DNA of 35,032 nt from Ignavibacteria bacterium GWF2_33_9 (GTDB lineage Bacteria; Bacteroidota; Ignavibacteria; Kapaibacteriales; UBA2268): the NCBI GenBank assembly GCA_001804565.1, contig MHAC01000021.1:1-35032 (forward strand), given 5' to 3'. The notes under the pieces are model-generated. The model did not search any database and had not been told where the DNA came from. It saw only the letters and a program-made list of their open reading frames with translations. Position numbers and translations under genes: made by a program. This document shows, one piece after another, positions 8,404-17,370 of this stretch. Each line of letters begins with the position of its first letter. The first letter of the stretch is position 1.

Positions 8404-9501
8404 TTATAAAAAAATCTTTTCTTCGATTATCTTTACGATTCTTTCAGATGCTTTTCCATCCCAGAGCGAAGGAATTGATTTTCTTTTAGGAGGATTAACC
8501 AGAAATCGCTTAATTTCTGTCATAATATTTTCGTAATCTGGTTCGCAAAGCACATTGGTACCTAATTCAATAGTACTAGGCCTTTCAGTTGTAGTTCTTA
8601 ATGTTAAACAGGGAATATTCAGAAAAGTAGTTTCTTCCTGAATTCCACCGGAATCTGTCATTACAAAATCCGCATTTTTCATTAAATTAAGGAAATCAAG
8701 GTAAGGTGCAGGTTCAATTAACTTAATATTTGAATTAGCAATCAAATTATCATATAATTCAAATTCCTTCATCATCTTAGTAGTTCTCGGATGAATAGGA
8801 AAAATTATCTTACGGAATTGAGCAAGATATTCGAAAATTTCAATAAATTTCTTCAGATTGATTATATCATCTACATTACTAGGTCTATGCAAAGTAACCA
8901 AAATATATTCTTTGGGATTGACTTGCAAATCATTTAGAATTGAAGAATGATCTGCTTTTTCAAGAGCATAAACTAGAGAATCAATCATTGTATTTCCAAC
9001 AAAGAAGATAGAATCTTCACTAATCCCTGTCTCTTTCAAATGATTGTAACCACTTGTTTCTGTCACGAAAAAGTAATCTGAGATAGAATCAGTAGCAATA
9101 CGGTTGATTTCTTCGGGCATATCTCTGTCGAAACTGCGCAAACCTGCTTCTATATGTGCAAGTTTTATTCCTTTTTTAACTGAAGTAAGTCCGCACGCAA
9201 TTGTAGAGTTCACATCTCCAACAACGATTACCAAATCAGGATTTTCGAGGTTCAATACTTTTTCGAATTCAATCATGATTTTAGCTGTTTGTTCAGCATG
9301 AGTTCCTGAACCAACACCAAGGAAATAATCAGGTTGCGGCATTTCCAGATCACGGAAAAATGCATCAGATAAATTATAGTCGTAATGCTGACCTGTATGA
9401 CAAATCAAATGTTTGAAATTTTTCCCTTGTGAAGCACGAATCAGCGGTGCAACTTTCATAAAATTTGGTCTTGCACCCACCACTGAAATCACTTTTTTCA
9501 T
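8404..9501 (-). CDS. wecB: UDP-N-acetylglucosamine 2-epimerase (non-hydrolysing)
   Basis: Interconverts UDP-GlcNAc and UDP-ManNAc in the cytoplasm, feeding surface-glycan synthesis. At 365 residues it matches the family. Motifs are GARPNFMKVAPL (9-20), TGQHYD (36-41), GDVNST (95-100), HIEAGLRSFD (116-125) with MPEEINR (128-134), VTLHRPSN (202-209) and DSGGIQEE (283-290), which include the acidic and His residues used in catalysis. Its ATG overlaps the stop of the dehydrogenase gene by 4 nt (ATGA), so the two are translationally coupled and very likely act in sequence. Confidence 0.95.
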   Translation of the reverse strand: MKKVISVVGARPNFMKVAPLIRASQGKNFKHLICHTGQHYDYNLSDAFFRDLEMPQPDYFLGVGSGTHAEQTAKIMIEFEKVLNLENPDLVIVVGDVNSTIACGLTSVKKGIKLAHIEAGLRSFDRDMPEEINRIATDSISDYFFVTETSGYNHLKETGISEDSIFFVGNTMIDSLVYALEKADHSSILNDLQVNPKEYILVTLHRPSNVDDIINLKKFIEIFEYLAQFRKIIFPIHPRTTKMMKEFELYDNLIANSNIKLIEPAPYLDFLNLMKNADFVMTDSGGIQEETTFLNIPCLTLRTTTERPSTIELGTNVLCEPDYENIMTEIKRFLVNPPKRKSIPSLWDGKASERIVKIIEEKIFL

Positions 9502-10829
9502 CGACCTTCTCCGAGCAGAACAATATTTGAACGATCAGCAATCTCTATGCATGCATTTCTGGTATCAACTACCATTTTACTATGTTTGCATATCATTTCA
9601 TAATCGAAAGCAGAATGATTTGTTGTGATAATTGTTAAATCATAATCTTTGAGATTTACTTTGCTTATCTCAGGAAGTGATTCATATTCAACATCGTGAA
9701 TTCTGATTTTAGGTATATAAGGATCATAATAATCAATTGTGCCGATATTATCCTTAGAAAGCAGCTCAGCAACTTTCAGAGCAGGGGAATGACGTAAATC
9801 ATCTACATCTTTTTTAAATGCCATACCAAGAATGAGAACTTTTGCTTTTTTCAGAGAAATATCTTGTTTTGCAATTTCACGGATAGCCATGGATTCAACA
9901 TAAAACGGCATATCTTCATTAATTTCAGCAGCAAGTTGGATAAAATTAGTAACGAAATCATGTTCACGAGCCATCCAAGCCAAATAATAAGGATCAATAA
10001 GAATGCAATGACCGCCAATTCCGGGACCCGGGTAAAATGGCATGAAACCAAATGGTTTTGTTGAAGCTGCATCCACGACTTCCCAAATATTTATACCAAT
10101 TCTATCGCAAAGTTTTGCCAATTCATTAACCAAGGCAATATTTACACTACGGAAAATATTTTCAAGCAATTTTTCCATTTCAGCTATTGAAGGAGTGCTT
10201 ACTTTTTTGATTTTGCCGACAACCAATCCATGCATAATTGCGGCTAGTTCAGTGGAATCTTCGTTCACACCACCGACAACAATGGGCGTATTATCAGTTT
10301 TCCATACTTTATTACCCGGGTCAATTCTTTCGGGTGAAAAAGCAAGATAGAAGTCTCCACCGCATTTCATTCCTGATTTTTCTAAAATAGGAAGAACATA
10401 TTTTTCTGTGGTTCCCGGAAAAGTAGTACTTTTTAGGATTATAATCTGTCCTTGCTTCATATTTGCTGAAATATCTTCCGCTGCACGTATGATAAATGAT
10501 ATATCAGGGTCTTTGTTTGGAGTGAAAGGTGTTGGAACGCAGATGAAAATCCCGTCACATTCTTTGATGCGGGAAAAATCAGTAGTTGCTTCAAATATTT
10601 TGTCGTTCACTACCTGTTCCACCAGATCATCATCAATATCTTGAATATAATTTACGCTCCGATTGAGTAAATCTACTTTGACTGCATCAATTTCGAAGCC
10701 TATAGTTTGGTAACCTTTGCGAGCAAATTCTATTGCTAAAGGCAGACCCACATAACCTAAACCGATTACTCCGATTGTTGATTTCTTATTGAGTAATCTT
10801 TCTTTAATTTCATTAACTGAATTATTCAT
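9498..10829 (-). CDS. wecC: UDP-N-acetyl-hexosamine (ManNAc/GlcNAc) 6-dehydrogenase
   Basis: A nucleotide-sugar 6-dehydrogenase (443 residues) that oxidises a UDP-HexNAc to the uronic acid using two NAD. The Rossmann motif GLGYVGLP (23-30), the substrate-binding segment ENIFRSVNIALVNEL (223-237) and the catalytic Cys275 in GPGIGGHCILIDPYYL (268-283) are present, followed by a C-terminal nucleotide-binding domain. Being coupled to wecB by a 4-nt overlap favours UDP-ManNAc as substrate, giving UDP-ManNAcA. A UDP-GlcNAc dehydrogenase of the WbpA type is the main alternative and cannot be excluded by sequence alone. Confidence 0.88.
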   Translation of the reverse strand: MNNSVNEIKERLLNKKSTIGVIGLGYVGLPLAIEFARKGYQTIGFEIDAVKVDLLNRSVNYIQDIDDDLVEQVVNDKIFEATTDFSRIKECDGIFICVPTPFTPNKDPDISFIIRAAEDISANMKQGQIIILKSTTFPGTTEKYVLPILEKSGMKCGGDFYLAFSPERIDPGNKVWKTDNTPIVVGGVNEDSTELAAIMHGLVVGKIKKVSTPSIAEMEKLLENIFRSVNIALVNELAKLCDRIGINIWEVVDAASTKPFGFMPFYPGPGIGGHCILIDPYYLAWMAREHDFVTNFIQLAAEINEDMPFYVESMAIREIAKQDISLKKAKVLILGMAFKKDVDDLRHSPALKVAELLSKDNIGTIDYYDPYIPKIRIHDVEYESLPEISKVNLKDYDLTIITTNHSAFDYEMICKHSKMVVDTRNACIEIADRSNIVLLGEGR

Positions 10830-10872
10830 TTTATTAAAAAATTTATAAATGCAAGTTTAATTATTTTCAAAA

Positions 10873-11886
10873 TTAATCAACTCTGTAAAGAGTTTTATAA
10901 AATTCACTAAAATTTGTTCTTTCTTTGAGATTTTGCAGCCAAATTTTATTTTCAAGATACCAATTAATCGTTTTTTCCAGAGCAGGATGAAAATTATATT
11001 TTTCATCCCAATTAAATGAATTACGGATTTTATCTGAATTTATGGAATATCTCAAATCATGTCCAAGTCTGTCTTCGACAAATTCAATCAGGTCCTCGCT
11101 TTTACCAATTATGCGTAAAATTGATTTTATAAGTGTTAGATTGTCCAGTTCATTGCCGGAAGCAATATTGTAAATTTCTCCTTCCTTCCCCTTTTCAAAG
11201 CATTCCAGTATTGCTCGGCAATTATCTTCCACATAAATCCAATTCCGGATATTTTCACCAGTTCCGTAAACAGGAATTTTCTTCCCTTCCAGGGCATTTG
11301 TAATTACTAGTGGAATGAGTTTTTCGGGATACTGATTTGGTCCAAAATTGTTGGATGAACGAGTAATGATTGCCGGAACACTATGAGTTTTGTAATACGA
11401 CCTCACAAATAAATCAGCAGAGGCTTTAGATGATGAATAGGGTGAATTAGGCTGCAAATTGGAATTTTCGTCGAATGTTTCACCTGACGAAGCGCTTCCA
11501 TACACTTCATCAGTTGAAATCTGCAAAAATTTAGTTAGTTTAAATTGCTTGGCTATATTCAGTAAATTCAAAGTCCCTTCAACATTAGAATGCATAAAAG
11601 GATAACTATTTTGTATTGAACGGTCAACATGGCTTTCTGCAGCAAAATTGATGATTGAATCAATTTCTTCCTTGTACATTATTTCAGAAACAAGTTTAAA
11701 ATCGGCAATGTCGCCTTTGTAGAATTTGTAATTCCCAAAATCAACAAATGGTAATAAATTATCAGGATTTCCGGCATAGGACATCAAATCCAGATTGAAC
11801 ACATTATAATCCCTTTCTTCTAGAAGAAGTTTTATAAAATTACTGCCGATAAATCCGGCACCGCCTGTGATTAATATATTTTTCAT
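10873..11886 (-). CDS. rfbB: dTDP-glucose 4,6-dehydratase
   Basis: An extended short-chain dehydrogenase that turns dTDP-glucose into the 4-keto-6-deoxy sugar, the branch point to dTDP-rhamnose and other deoxysugars. From the ATG at 11886 it has 337 residues: GGAGFIG (8-14), HVDRS (86-90), STDEVYG (124-130) with the Asp-Glu pair typical of RmlB, catalytic YSSSK (150-154) and NNFGPNQYPEKLIP further on. The frame extends to a TTG at 11901, but the ATG starts right at the Rossmann strand and is preferred. rfbA, rfbC and rfbD are not in the window, so the final sugar is unknown. A gap of 43 bp leads to the dehydrogenase gene. Confidence 0.92.
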   Translation of the reverse strand: MKNILITGGAGFIGSNFIKLLLEERDYNVFNLDLMSYAGNPDNLLPFVDFGNYKFYKGDIADFKLVSEIMYKEEIDSIINFAAESHVDRSIQNSYPFMHSNVEGTLNLLNIAKQFKLTKFLQISTDEVYGSASSGETFDENSNLQPNSPYSSSKASADLFVRSYYKTHSVPAIITRSSNNFGPNQYPEKLIPLVITNALEGKKIPVYGTGENIRNWIYVEDNCRAILECFEKGKEGEIYNIASGNELDNLTLIKSILRIIGKSEDLIEFVEDRLGHDLRYSINSDKIRNSFNWDEKYNFHPALEKTINWYLENKIWLQNLKERTNFSEFYKTLYRVD

Positions 11887-11907
11887 AATTAATGATTTCA
11901 AGACGAA

Positions 11908-13458
11908 TTAATCTTCAATCCAGTCAATAGACCTGTCGGAAAGTTTTACGACAACAGCGGCTATTGATGCATAAGAATCTGAATAAGTCAGAATCCTTGT
12001 GTCTGCATTCAAGTCATTTGCAAAGTAAGGGGAACCGAAAAATACAAGAATTGACTTACGTCCTCCACTTAAAATATCAATTGCTTTTTTAAGATTTTCA
12101 GGCAAAGTTACTTCTTTTGCTTCCGTGAAATTTCGGAAGAAAATCGGAAATAAAATTAATTCAGTTTCAAAAATCGTTTTTTGAATTTCCTTTAAATGCT
12201 CCAGTTCCAGATTTTCATCAAGATATCCGAAATCAATGTCAAATTCTGTTGCATCACCTAGCATTTTCATAAATTGAGATGCCTTGTCAAAATTCTCGCT
12301 TCTTTGTAAAAGTGAAAAAACAGCGAGTGATTTAATGTCCTTCAAAGGAATTAGCGAATCATCGCCTTCTGTTTTCAAAGCATAATATGCATATTTTAAT
12401 GCTTTGTAAGGATGTTCTGTGAAAAGATTACTATTCATATCTTCACGATGATATTGAGGCATAATTCCTGTCCATCGCTTTTCAGCAATTATTTTTTCAC
12501 ATGAATTTATTAACAAAGATCTGTAATCAGTATTTTCATCTGCTAATTTCGCAATAAGCTCTATTAAATGTTCATCATTCGCAGGCATTAAGAGAACATT
12601 ATTACCGGCTTTCACTGATAATTCAGCAATTTCTTCATCTGAATAATTCTCAGTAATTGCTTTCATTTCCAAAGCGTCAGTTACAACAAGTCCGTCAAAT
12701 CCCATTTCGTCTTTCAGAATTCCTGTAATAATATTTTTAGAAAGTGTTGCAGGTAGATTTGATTTATCCAAATCGGAGATAACAAGATGCCCGACCATAA
12801 TTGATTTCACTCCTTGAGCTATAGCTGTTTTGAATGGGATAAATTCATTTTTTTCGAGCTCATCCCTTGTAAGATTCAAAACAGGTAAATCAAGATGAGA
12901 ATTTATTACAGTATTTCCATGCCCGGGAAAATGCTTTACACAAGCAAGTACTTTTTCGTTTTGAGTTCCCTCGATATATGCCTTAACGTTTTGGGACACA
13001 ATATCGGAAGTATCACCAAATGAACGGACATTAATAACGGGATTTTGAGGATTATTATTTATATCAGCCACAGGAGCAAGGTTCCAATGCGCACCGATTA
13101 CTTTTGCTTCGAGGGCAATTAGTGCTGCACATTTTTTTGTATATTCTGTTTTTCCTGCAGCTCCAAGAGCCATCATATGAGGAAACTCGGTTCCTTCGGA
13201 AAGTCTCATTGAGATACCATTTTCGAAATCACCACAAAAAAGAAGTGGAATTTCAGCAAAAATTTGCAATTCATTTGTTACTTTGATATTCTCTTCAACA
13301 TTGCCTCCAAAAATACAAAATCCGCCAATTCCTTCTGAAACTAATTTTGTGATTCTCGATTTGTAATCAACATTTTCAAGATATGATTTTACCAATAAGC
13401 GGGGGAAAACCATCTGAGCAGCTAATTCGTATGATGTCCATTGATTAATTTTTTTCAT
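11908..13458 (-). CDS. Glycoside hydrolase family 3, NagZ-like beta-N-acetylhexosaminidase
   Basis: A 516-residue GH3 enzyme with the NagZ signature KHFPGHGNTVINSH (175-188), which supplies the Asp-His-type acid/base loop, and the nucleophile Asp261 in GLVVTDALEMKAI. The N-terminal TIM barrel spans about 1-335. About 180 extra C-terminal residues resemble a GH3 alpha/beta sandwich, whereas single-domain NagZ is about 340. No signal peptide is seen, so it is probably cytoplasmic and would cleave GlcNAc from anhydro-muropeptides during wall recycling. Its start overlaps the thioesterase end by 14 nt. A role in glycan turnover for the neighbouring locus is possible but unsupported. Confidence 0.85.
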   Translation of the reverse strand: MKKINQWTSYELAAQMVFPRLLVKSYLENVDYKSRITKLVSEGIGGFCIFGGNVEENIKVTNELQIFAEIPLLFCGDFENGISMRLSEGTEFPHMMALGAAGKTEYTKKCAALIALEAKVIGAHWNLAPVADINNNPQNPVINVRSFGDTSDIVSQNVKAYIEGTQNEKVLACVKHFPGHGNTVINSHLDLPVLNLTRDELEKNEFIPFKTAIAQGVKSIMVGHLVISDLDKSNLPATLSKNIITGILKDEMGFDGLVVTDALEMKAITENYSDEEIAELSVKAGNNVLLMPANDEHLIELIAKLADENTDYRSLLINSCEKIIAEKRWTGIMPQYHREDMNSNLFTEHPYKALKYAYYALKTEGDDSLIPLKDIKSLAVFSLLQRSENFDKASQFMKMLGDATEFDIDFGYLDENLELEHLKEIQKTIFETELILFPIFFRNFTEAKEVTLPENLKKAIDILSGGRKSILVFFGSPYFANDLNADTRILTYSDSYASIAAVVVKLSDRSIDWIED

Positions 13459-13927
13459 TAGAACCGTTGGTTAATATTACATTTCCATTTTCGAAATCAA
13501 GAAATTTTTGTTTGATAAATTCGGGAATTGAAATTGACTTTCTTGTTTGCAAATCAATATATACATAAGTTGAACTCAGTTTGGAAAGTAATAAATCATT
13601 ATTTTTTACGGCAAGACTTTCGAAAACAATTGAGGAATTACCAATTTGGCTAACTCTGGTGAAAATTTCAATCTCATCCAAAAATTCTGCAGGATTAAAA
13701 TAATCAATTGAATGTGCAACTGTCATTACGGGAAATTTAACAAAATCCTTCAGATTATTAATGAAATTCAGATTTTGCAGATAATTCGTTCTTCCATTTT
13801 CGAATATTGAAAAATACTGAATATTATACAAAATACCGATTGCATCTACTTGACCGAATTGCACTTTAATTTTATTACTAAATGTGAACTTTTGGAGTTC
13901 TTGTTTCAAATTAAATTCAATAGGCAT
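13445..13927 (-). CDS. Acyl-CoA thioesterase, 4HBT hotdog family (YbgC-like)
   Basis: A 160-residue single hotdog domain. The family helix motif appears as VQFGQVDAIGILYNIQYF (22-39), with the catalytic-position Asp in VDAIG, followed by FENGRTNYL (42-50). Such proteins hydrolyse acyl-CoA or acyl-ACP thioesters; the chain specificity is not readable. Its ATG lies 1 bp after the threonine aldolase stop, and its 3' end overlaps the GH3 gene by 14 nt, so it is co-transcribed. No Tol-Pal genes are adjacent, so a ybgC orthology claim would be weak. Confidence 0.8.
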   Translation of the reverse strand: MPIEFNLKQELQKFTFSNKIKVQFGQVDAIGILYNIQYFSIFENGRTNYLQNLNFINNLKDFVKFPVMTVAHSIDYFNPAEFLDEIEIFTRVSQIGNSSIVFESLAVKNNDLLLSKLSSTYVYIDLQTRKSISIPEFIKQKFLDFENGNVILTNGSNEKN

Positions 13928-13928
13928 A

Positions 13929-14963
13929 TTAATTTACTATTTTTCTTGAAATTTCTTTTATTATACTTGCAGCAGTTAATGATTCTTCATAAGTTACGTC
14001 CAAATGGAAGACCGCACGAATATTCTGACCACCAATTCCTGATACCAGAACGTTATTTTCGGCCAATGATTTCACAAAATTATCAACTTTGATTTGCTCG
14101 GAGATGGAGAAACGGACAATGTTAGTTGCAACGCTGTCCGGATTTGCAATAATAAACTCAGATTCCGAGATTGTTTTAGTAAAATCTACTGCTTTAGTGT
14201 GATCATCTTTTAGTTTCGGTAAATTATGAGTGAGAGCGTATTTAGCTGCTGCTGCAAGCAAACCTGTCTGTCTCATTCCACCACCGAAAGTTTTACGGAT
14301 TTTCCATGCACGAGAAATCGTTTCTGAATTGGAAAGTAGCATAGATCCGACCGGAGCACCGAGTCCTTTGGAAAAGCAAACACTGATTGTATCAAAAAAC
14401 TTTGCATATTCTCGTAATGGAATATTTGTAATTGAATAAGCATTCCATATCCTCGCTCCATCAAGGTGCATAAATAAATTATGATTTTTAGCTAAATTAT
14501 AAGCAGACTGAATATAATCAAACGAAAGAATAGTTCCGCCGTGGCGATTGTGAGTGTTTTCCAGCGCAAGGATTTTAGTTTTAGGGAAATAATAAACATC
14601 AGGTCTGATTGCTTCTTCAATTTTATTTAGAAACATTTCACCCATTACTGAATGAACAGGAAAAATTTGCGCACCGGAAAGTCTTGCCGGAGCTGCATTT
14701 TCATAATAGAAAATATGTGCATCAGCTTCTGCGATAATTTCATCCCCGGGATGTGTATTCAGTGCCAGGCAAATCTGATTACTCATTGTACCTGTCGGAA
14801 CAAATAATCCTGCTTCTTTGCCGAATAAATCCGCAACATATTCTTGCAGTTCATTCACAGTTTGGTCTTCACCATAAACATCATCGCCAACCTTAGCGGA
14901 AAGCATAGCTTCGAGCATTTCTGGACTAGGTCTTGTTATTGTATCACTTCTTAAATCAATCAT
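13929..14963 (-). CDS. ltaE: Low-specificity L-threonine aldolase
   Basis: PLP enzyme that cleaves L-threonine (or allo-threonine) into glycine and acetaldehyde. The 344-residue length is typical. Motifs are DLRSDTITRP (3-12) at the N-terminus, GEDQTVNELQ (31-40), the PLP-pocket HLDGARIWNA (166-175), and the Schiff-base Lys199 in CFSKGLGAPVGS (196-207). It starts 12 bp after the polyprenol-kinase-like gene. A separate threonine dehydrogenase-like gene at 20432-21394 offers a second threonine-degrading route. Confidence 0.93.
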   Translation of the reverse strand: MIDLRSDTITRPSPEMLEAMLSAKVGDDVYGEDQTVNELQEYVADLFGKEAGLFVPTGTMSNQICLALNTHPGDEIIAEADAHIFYYENAAPARLSGAQIFPVHSVMGEMFLNKIEEAIRPDVYYFPKTKILALENTHNRHGGTILSFDYIQSAYNLAKNHNLFMHLDGARIWNAYSITNIPLREYAKFFDTISVCFSKGLGAPVGSMLLSNSETISRAWKIRKTFGGGMRQTGLLAAAAKYALTHNLPKLKDDHTKAVDFTKTISESEFIIANPDSVATNIVRFSISEQIKVDNFVKSLAENNVLVSGIGGQNIRAVFHLDVTYEESLTAASIIKEISRKIVN

Positions 14964-14975
14964 AGTTCAATTTGT

Positions 14976-15755
14976 TTATAGAATATTAAAATAGGGTTGA
15001 CCATAGGTCAGTGCAATGATTTCACCAAAATACATTACAGTTGAAAAAGATAAAGGAACAAGCAAATTATCGTCAATTTTGACATTTTTCGAAATTGCTT
15101 CAAAAAATGCAGCAATCAATGATGCTATTATTCCAATCCACAAAAATGGCAATCCGGCAGAGTAAATGAAATAGAATGCAACGACAACTAATCCTGCCGA
15201 AAGAAAGAATGCTATCGAACCTTCTAAACTTTTCTTGAAGAATCGTGTTTTTCCGAATTTTTTACCAATGAGGGCCGAAGAAATATCCGAAATAATCAGG
15301 ATTGTTAATGCTATCACTGCAATGAATTTCGGGAAAATCAAAATTGTCAGAAATGCCGAAATCAGTAGCCAGGAACCACCATTCAATCTGAACTTCTTCC
15401 TCTTTTTTTCGTGTTTTCTCAGTATATCACCAAAGAAAAATTCAAAAACATTGTGTATTATGGGAATCCTTTTACTCGAAACATCAATTATAACACTCAG
15501 TGCAATAAGCACACCAAGGATAATCAGAATTAGTGTTTTGTCAAGAAAAATATACCACATTGGTATATTCAAAGAAATCAAATGTATTAACTTACGTTTG
15601 ACTTCAGCCCCATAAGATATGGCATTCTTTTTCTTATCATCCAAAAGAGGTTTATCTTTGTAATGGACTATTTCTTTTGATATTTCTGATTCTTTTTTCT
15701 TTAAATTTTCCATCATATTCTGGAAAAAATTATCAGTTTTTTCTAAACTTGGCAT
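14976..15755 (-). CDS. Polyprenol/diacylglycerol kinase-like membrane protein (dolichol kinase/CTP-transferase superfamily)
   Basis: A 259-residue integral membrane protein, with a charged cytoplasmic N-terminus (1-50) and then about seven helices. Family features are AEVKRKLIHL near residues 50-59, NGGSWLL, a SDISSALIGKKFGKTRFF segment, KSLEGSIAFF, and a C-terminal FFEAIS...DDNLLVPL stretch. Together these mark the SEC59/VTE5/DgkA2-type kinases or phosphatidate cytidylyltransferase relatives. It may phosphorylate a polyprenol, phytol or diacylglycerol with CTP or ATP. The frame is open to a TTG at 15791, but the ATG at 15755 is more likely. First gene of the minus-strand run whose later members use polyprenyl-phosphate acceptors. 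Confidence 0.75.
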   Translation of the reverse strand: MPSLEKTDNFFQNMMENLKKKESEISKEIVHYKDKPLLDDKKKNAISYGAEVKRKLIHLISLNIPMWYIFLDKTLILIILGVLIALSVIIDVSSKRIPIIHNVFEFFFGDILRKHEKKRKKFRLNGGSWLLISAFLTILIFPKFIAVIALTILIISDISSALIGKKFGKTRFFKKSLEGSIAFFLSAGLVVVAFYFIYSAGLPFLWIGIIASLIAAFFEAISKNVKIDDNLLVPLSFSTVMYFGEIIALTYGQPYFNIL

Positions 15756-15797
15756 AAGTATTGATATATTTATAAAATTTAAAAAAAACAATATATA

Positions 15798-15821
15798 AAA
15801 AGTAAATACTTTTTTACTTTT
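15798..15821. promoter_or_regulatory. AT-rich inverted repeat between divergent genes
   Basis: AAAAGTAAA (15798-15806) and TTTACTTTT (15813-15821) form a perfect 9-bp dyad around TACTTT. It lies between the divergent kinase-like gene and glgA. It could be an operator or an AT-rich accident, since the base composition makes short dyads common. Confidence 0.25.
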
Positions 15822-15852
15822 ATAGTTTTTGAAATTGCAAATTATTAAAAAA

Positions 15853-15860
15853 TAATTTTA
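15853..15860 (+). promoter_or_regulatory. Candidate -7 element of glgA
   Basis: TAATTTTA, one base from the TAATTTTG box seen before other genes, stands 34 nt before the glgA ATG. No -33 element was recognised. Confidence 0.25.
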
Positions 15861-15894
15861 GAATAATAATTTAGTATTTAATTACGAAAAAAAA

Positions 15895-17364
15895 ATGAAT
15901 ATTGTTACAGCAACAACAGAAGTTTCACCTATTGCAAAGACCGGTGGTTTGGGCGATATGGTCTCATTCCTATCTAAAGAATGGGTCAAACAAGGACATA
16001 ATGCTATTATTGTATTACCGAAGTACAAGCATATAGATACAAATAAACTAGGATTTCAAAATCTAAAAAGAACACTTATTGTTCAAATGGGTTATTGGAC
16101 TGAATTTGCAGGAGTTTGGGAAGGGAAATTACCCGGGACTGAAGTGAAGGTTTATCTTGTTGAAAATAATAATTATTTCAATCGGGAAGGAATTTATGGA
16201 GATCCAAATGAATTTTCAGATAATGACCGAAGATTCATCTTTTTCGATAAAGCAGTTTTCGAAGTTTGCCGTGCTATAAACTTCAAACCGGATATATTGC
16301 ATGCACACGACTTCCACACTGGATTTTCAATGTCTTTCCTGAAAGAATTTTATCGACAAGATCCGCTTTTTAGTAAGACTGCCGGAGTATATACAATTCA
16401 CAATTTGGCACATCAGGGTAAATTCAATCCATATACTTCGCTTCTTTATGCGGGTATTCCTTTCAATCAATTCACTCCTTATTCTCCCTATGAATATTTC
16501 GGAACAGTGAATGCGATGAAAGTTGGAATTTCTTATGCCGATAAAATCACTACAGTAAGTCCGAATTATTCTCATGAAATCATGCTGCCATACTATGGTG
16601 AAGGTTTGGATGGGATTCTGAAACAGCATTCAGCAGATTTTATGGGAATTTTGAATGGAATTGATGATACCGAATGGCATCCAGGGAGGGATAAACTTAT
16701 TTACAAGAATTTCGATAAAAATTATCTCGAAGGAAAAAAAGAAAATAAATTAGCACTGCTGCGGGACTTTGGATTAAATGAAGGCGATGATTTGGATATG
16801 CCGCTTATTTCCATTATCACAAGACTTGCTGAGCAAAAAGGAGTAGATTTAATTACTGATAAGATGGAAGAGTTGCTTTCACAAAATAATTTTCGCTTTT
16901 TAGTTCTAGCATCGGGAGATTATAAATACGAAAAATACTTTGAATATTTACACCATCGTTTCCCAAGACGAGTTCAAATTCACATTGGTTATGATAATAA
17001 TCTGGCACATAAGATTTATGCCGGAAGCGACTTTTTCCTAATGCCTTCCAGATTTGAACCTTGCGGACTTGCACAGATGTTTTCTCTGAAATACGGTACA
17101 ATTCCAATTGTAAGAGAAACAGGAGGGCTTGCAGACACTGTATTGGAATATGATTATCACAAACAGATTGGGACAGGATTTACTTTCTGGCAGTATAATT
17201 CCGAAGACATGGCTTATGCGGTCAAAAGAGCTTTGGGAATATTTAATAAACAGCCACATTGGGACAAAATACGACAAAATGCAATGGAACAGAATTTTTC
17301 ATCAGAAAAAACTGCACAGGATTATATTCAGGCATTTTATTGGGCACTTGAAAAAGTTAAGTAA
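15895..17364 (+). CDS. glgA: Glycogen synthase (GT5)
   Basis: Transfers glucose from ADP- or UDP-glucose to the growing glycogen chain in the cytoplasm. The 489-residue length is standard. The donor-binding KTGGLGD (15-21) lies near the start, HAHDFHT follows in the first Rossmann domain, GILNGID marks the domain junction, and PSRFEPCGL (384-392) carries the Glu used in the retaining mechanism, followed by ETGGLADTV. No other glg gene is in the window. The ATG follows an A-run and has no clear Shine-Dalgarno sequence, as in many Bacteroidota. The U32 gene starts 6 bp after its stop. Confidence 0.95.
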   Translation: MNIVTATTEVSPIAKTGGLGDMVSFLSKEWVKQGHNAIIVLPKYKHIDTNKLGFQNLKRTLIVQMGYWTEFAGVWEGKLPGTEVKVYLVENNNYFNREGIYGDPNEFSDNDRRFIFFDKAVFEVCRAINFKPDILHAHDFHTGFSMSFLKEFYRQDPLFSKTAGVYTIHNLAHQGKFNPYTSLLYAGIPFNQFTPYSPYEYFGTVNAMKVGISYADKITTVSPNYSHEIMLPYYGEGLDGILKQHSADFMGILNGIDDTEWHPGRDKLIYKNFDKNYLEGKKENKLALLRDFGLNEGDDLDMPLISIITRLAEQKGVDLITDKMEELLSQNNFRFLVLASGDYKYEKYFEYLHHRFPRRVQIHIGYDNNLAHKIYAGSDFFLMPSRFEPCGLAQMFSLKYGTIPIVRETGGLADTVLEYDYHKQIGTGFTFWQYNSEDMAYAVKRALGIFNKQPHWDKIRQNAMEQNFSSEKTAQDYIQAFYWALEKVK

Positions 17365-17370
17365 AAAGAT

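Noticed and set aside
10042-10350. 102-codon open frame on the plus strand across the dehydrogenase gene
   Set aside because: It lies wholly opposite a strongly conserved gene and has no recognisable domain; it is a shadow frame.
11887-11901. Extended TTG start of the dTDP-glucose dehydratase (five extra residues)
   Set aside because: The ATG at 11886 begins exactly at the Rossmann strand, as in other RmlB proteins.
15235-15615. 126-codon plus-strand frame opposite the polyprenol-kinase-like gene
   Set aside because: Antisense to a gene with clear membrane-protein motifs; low-complexity composition and no family match.
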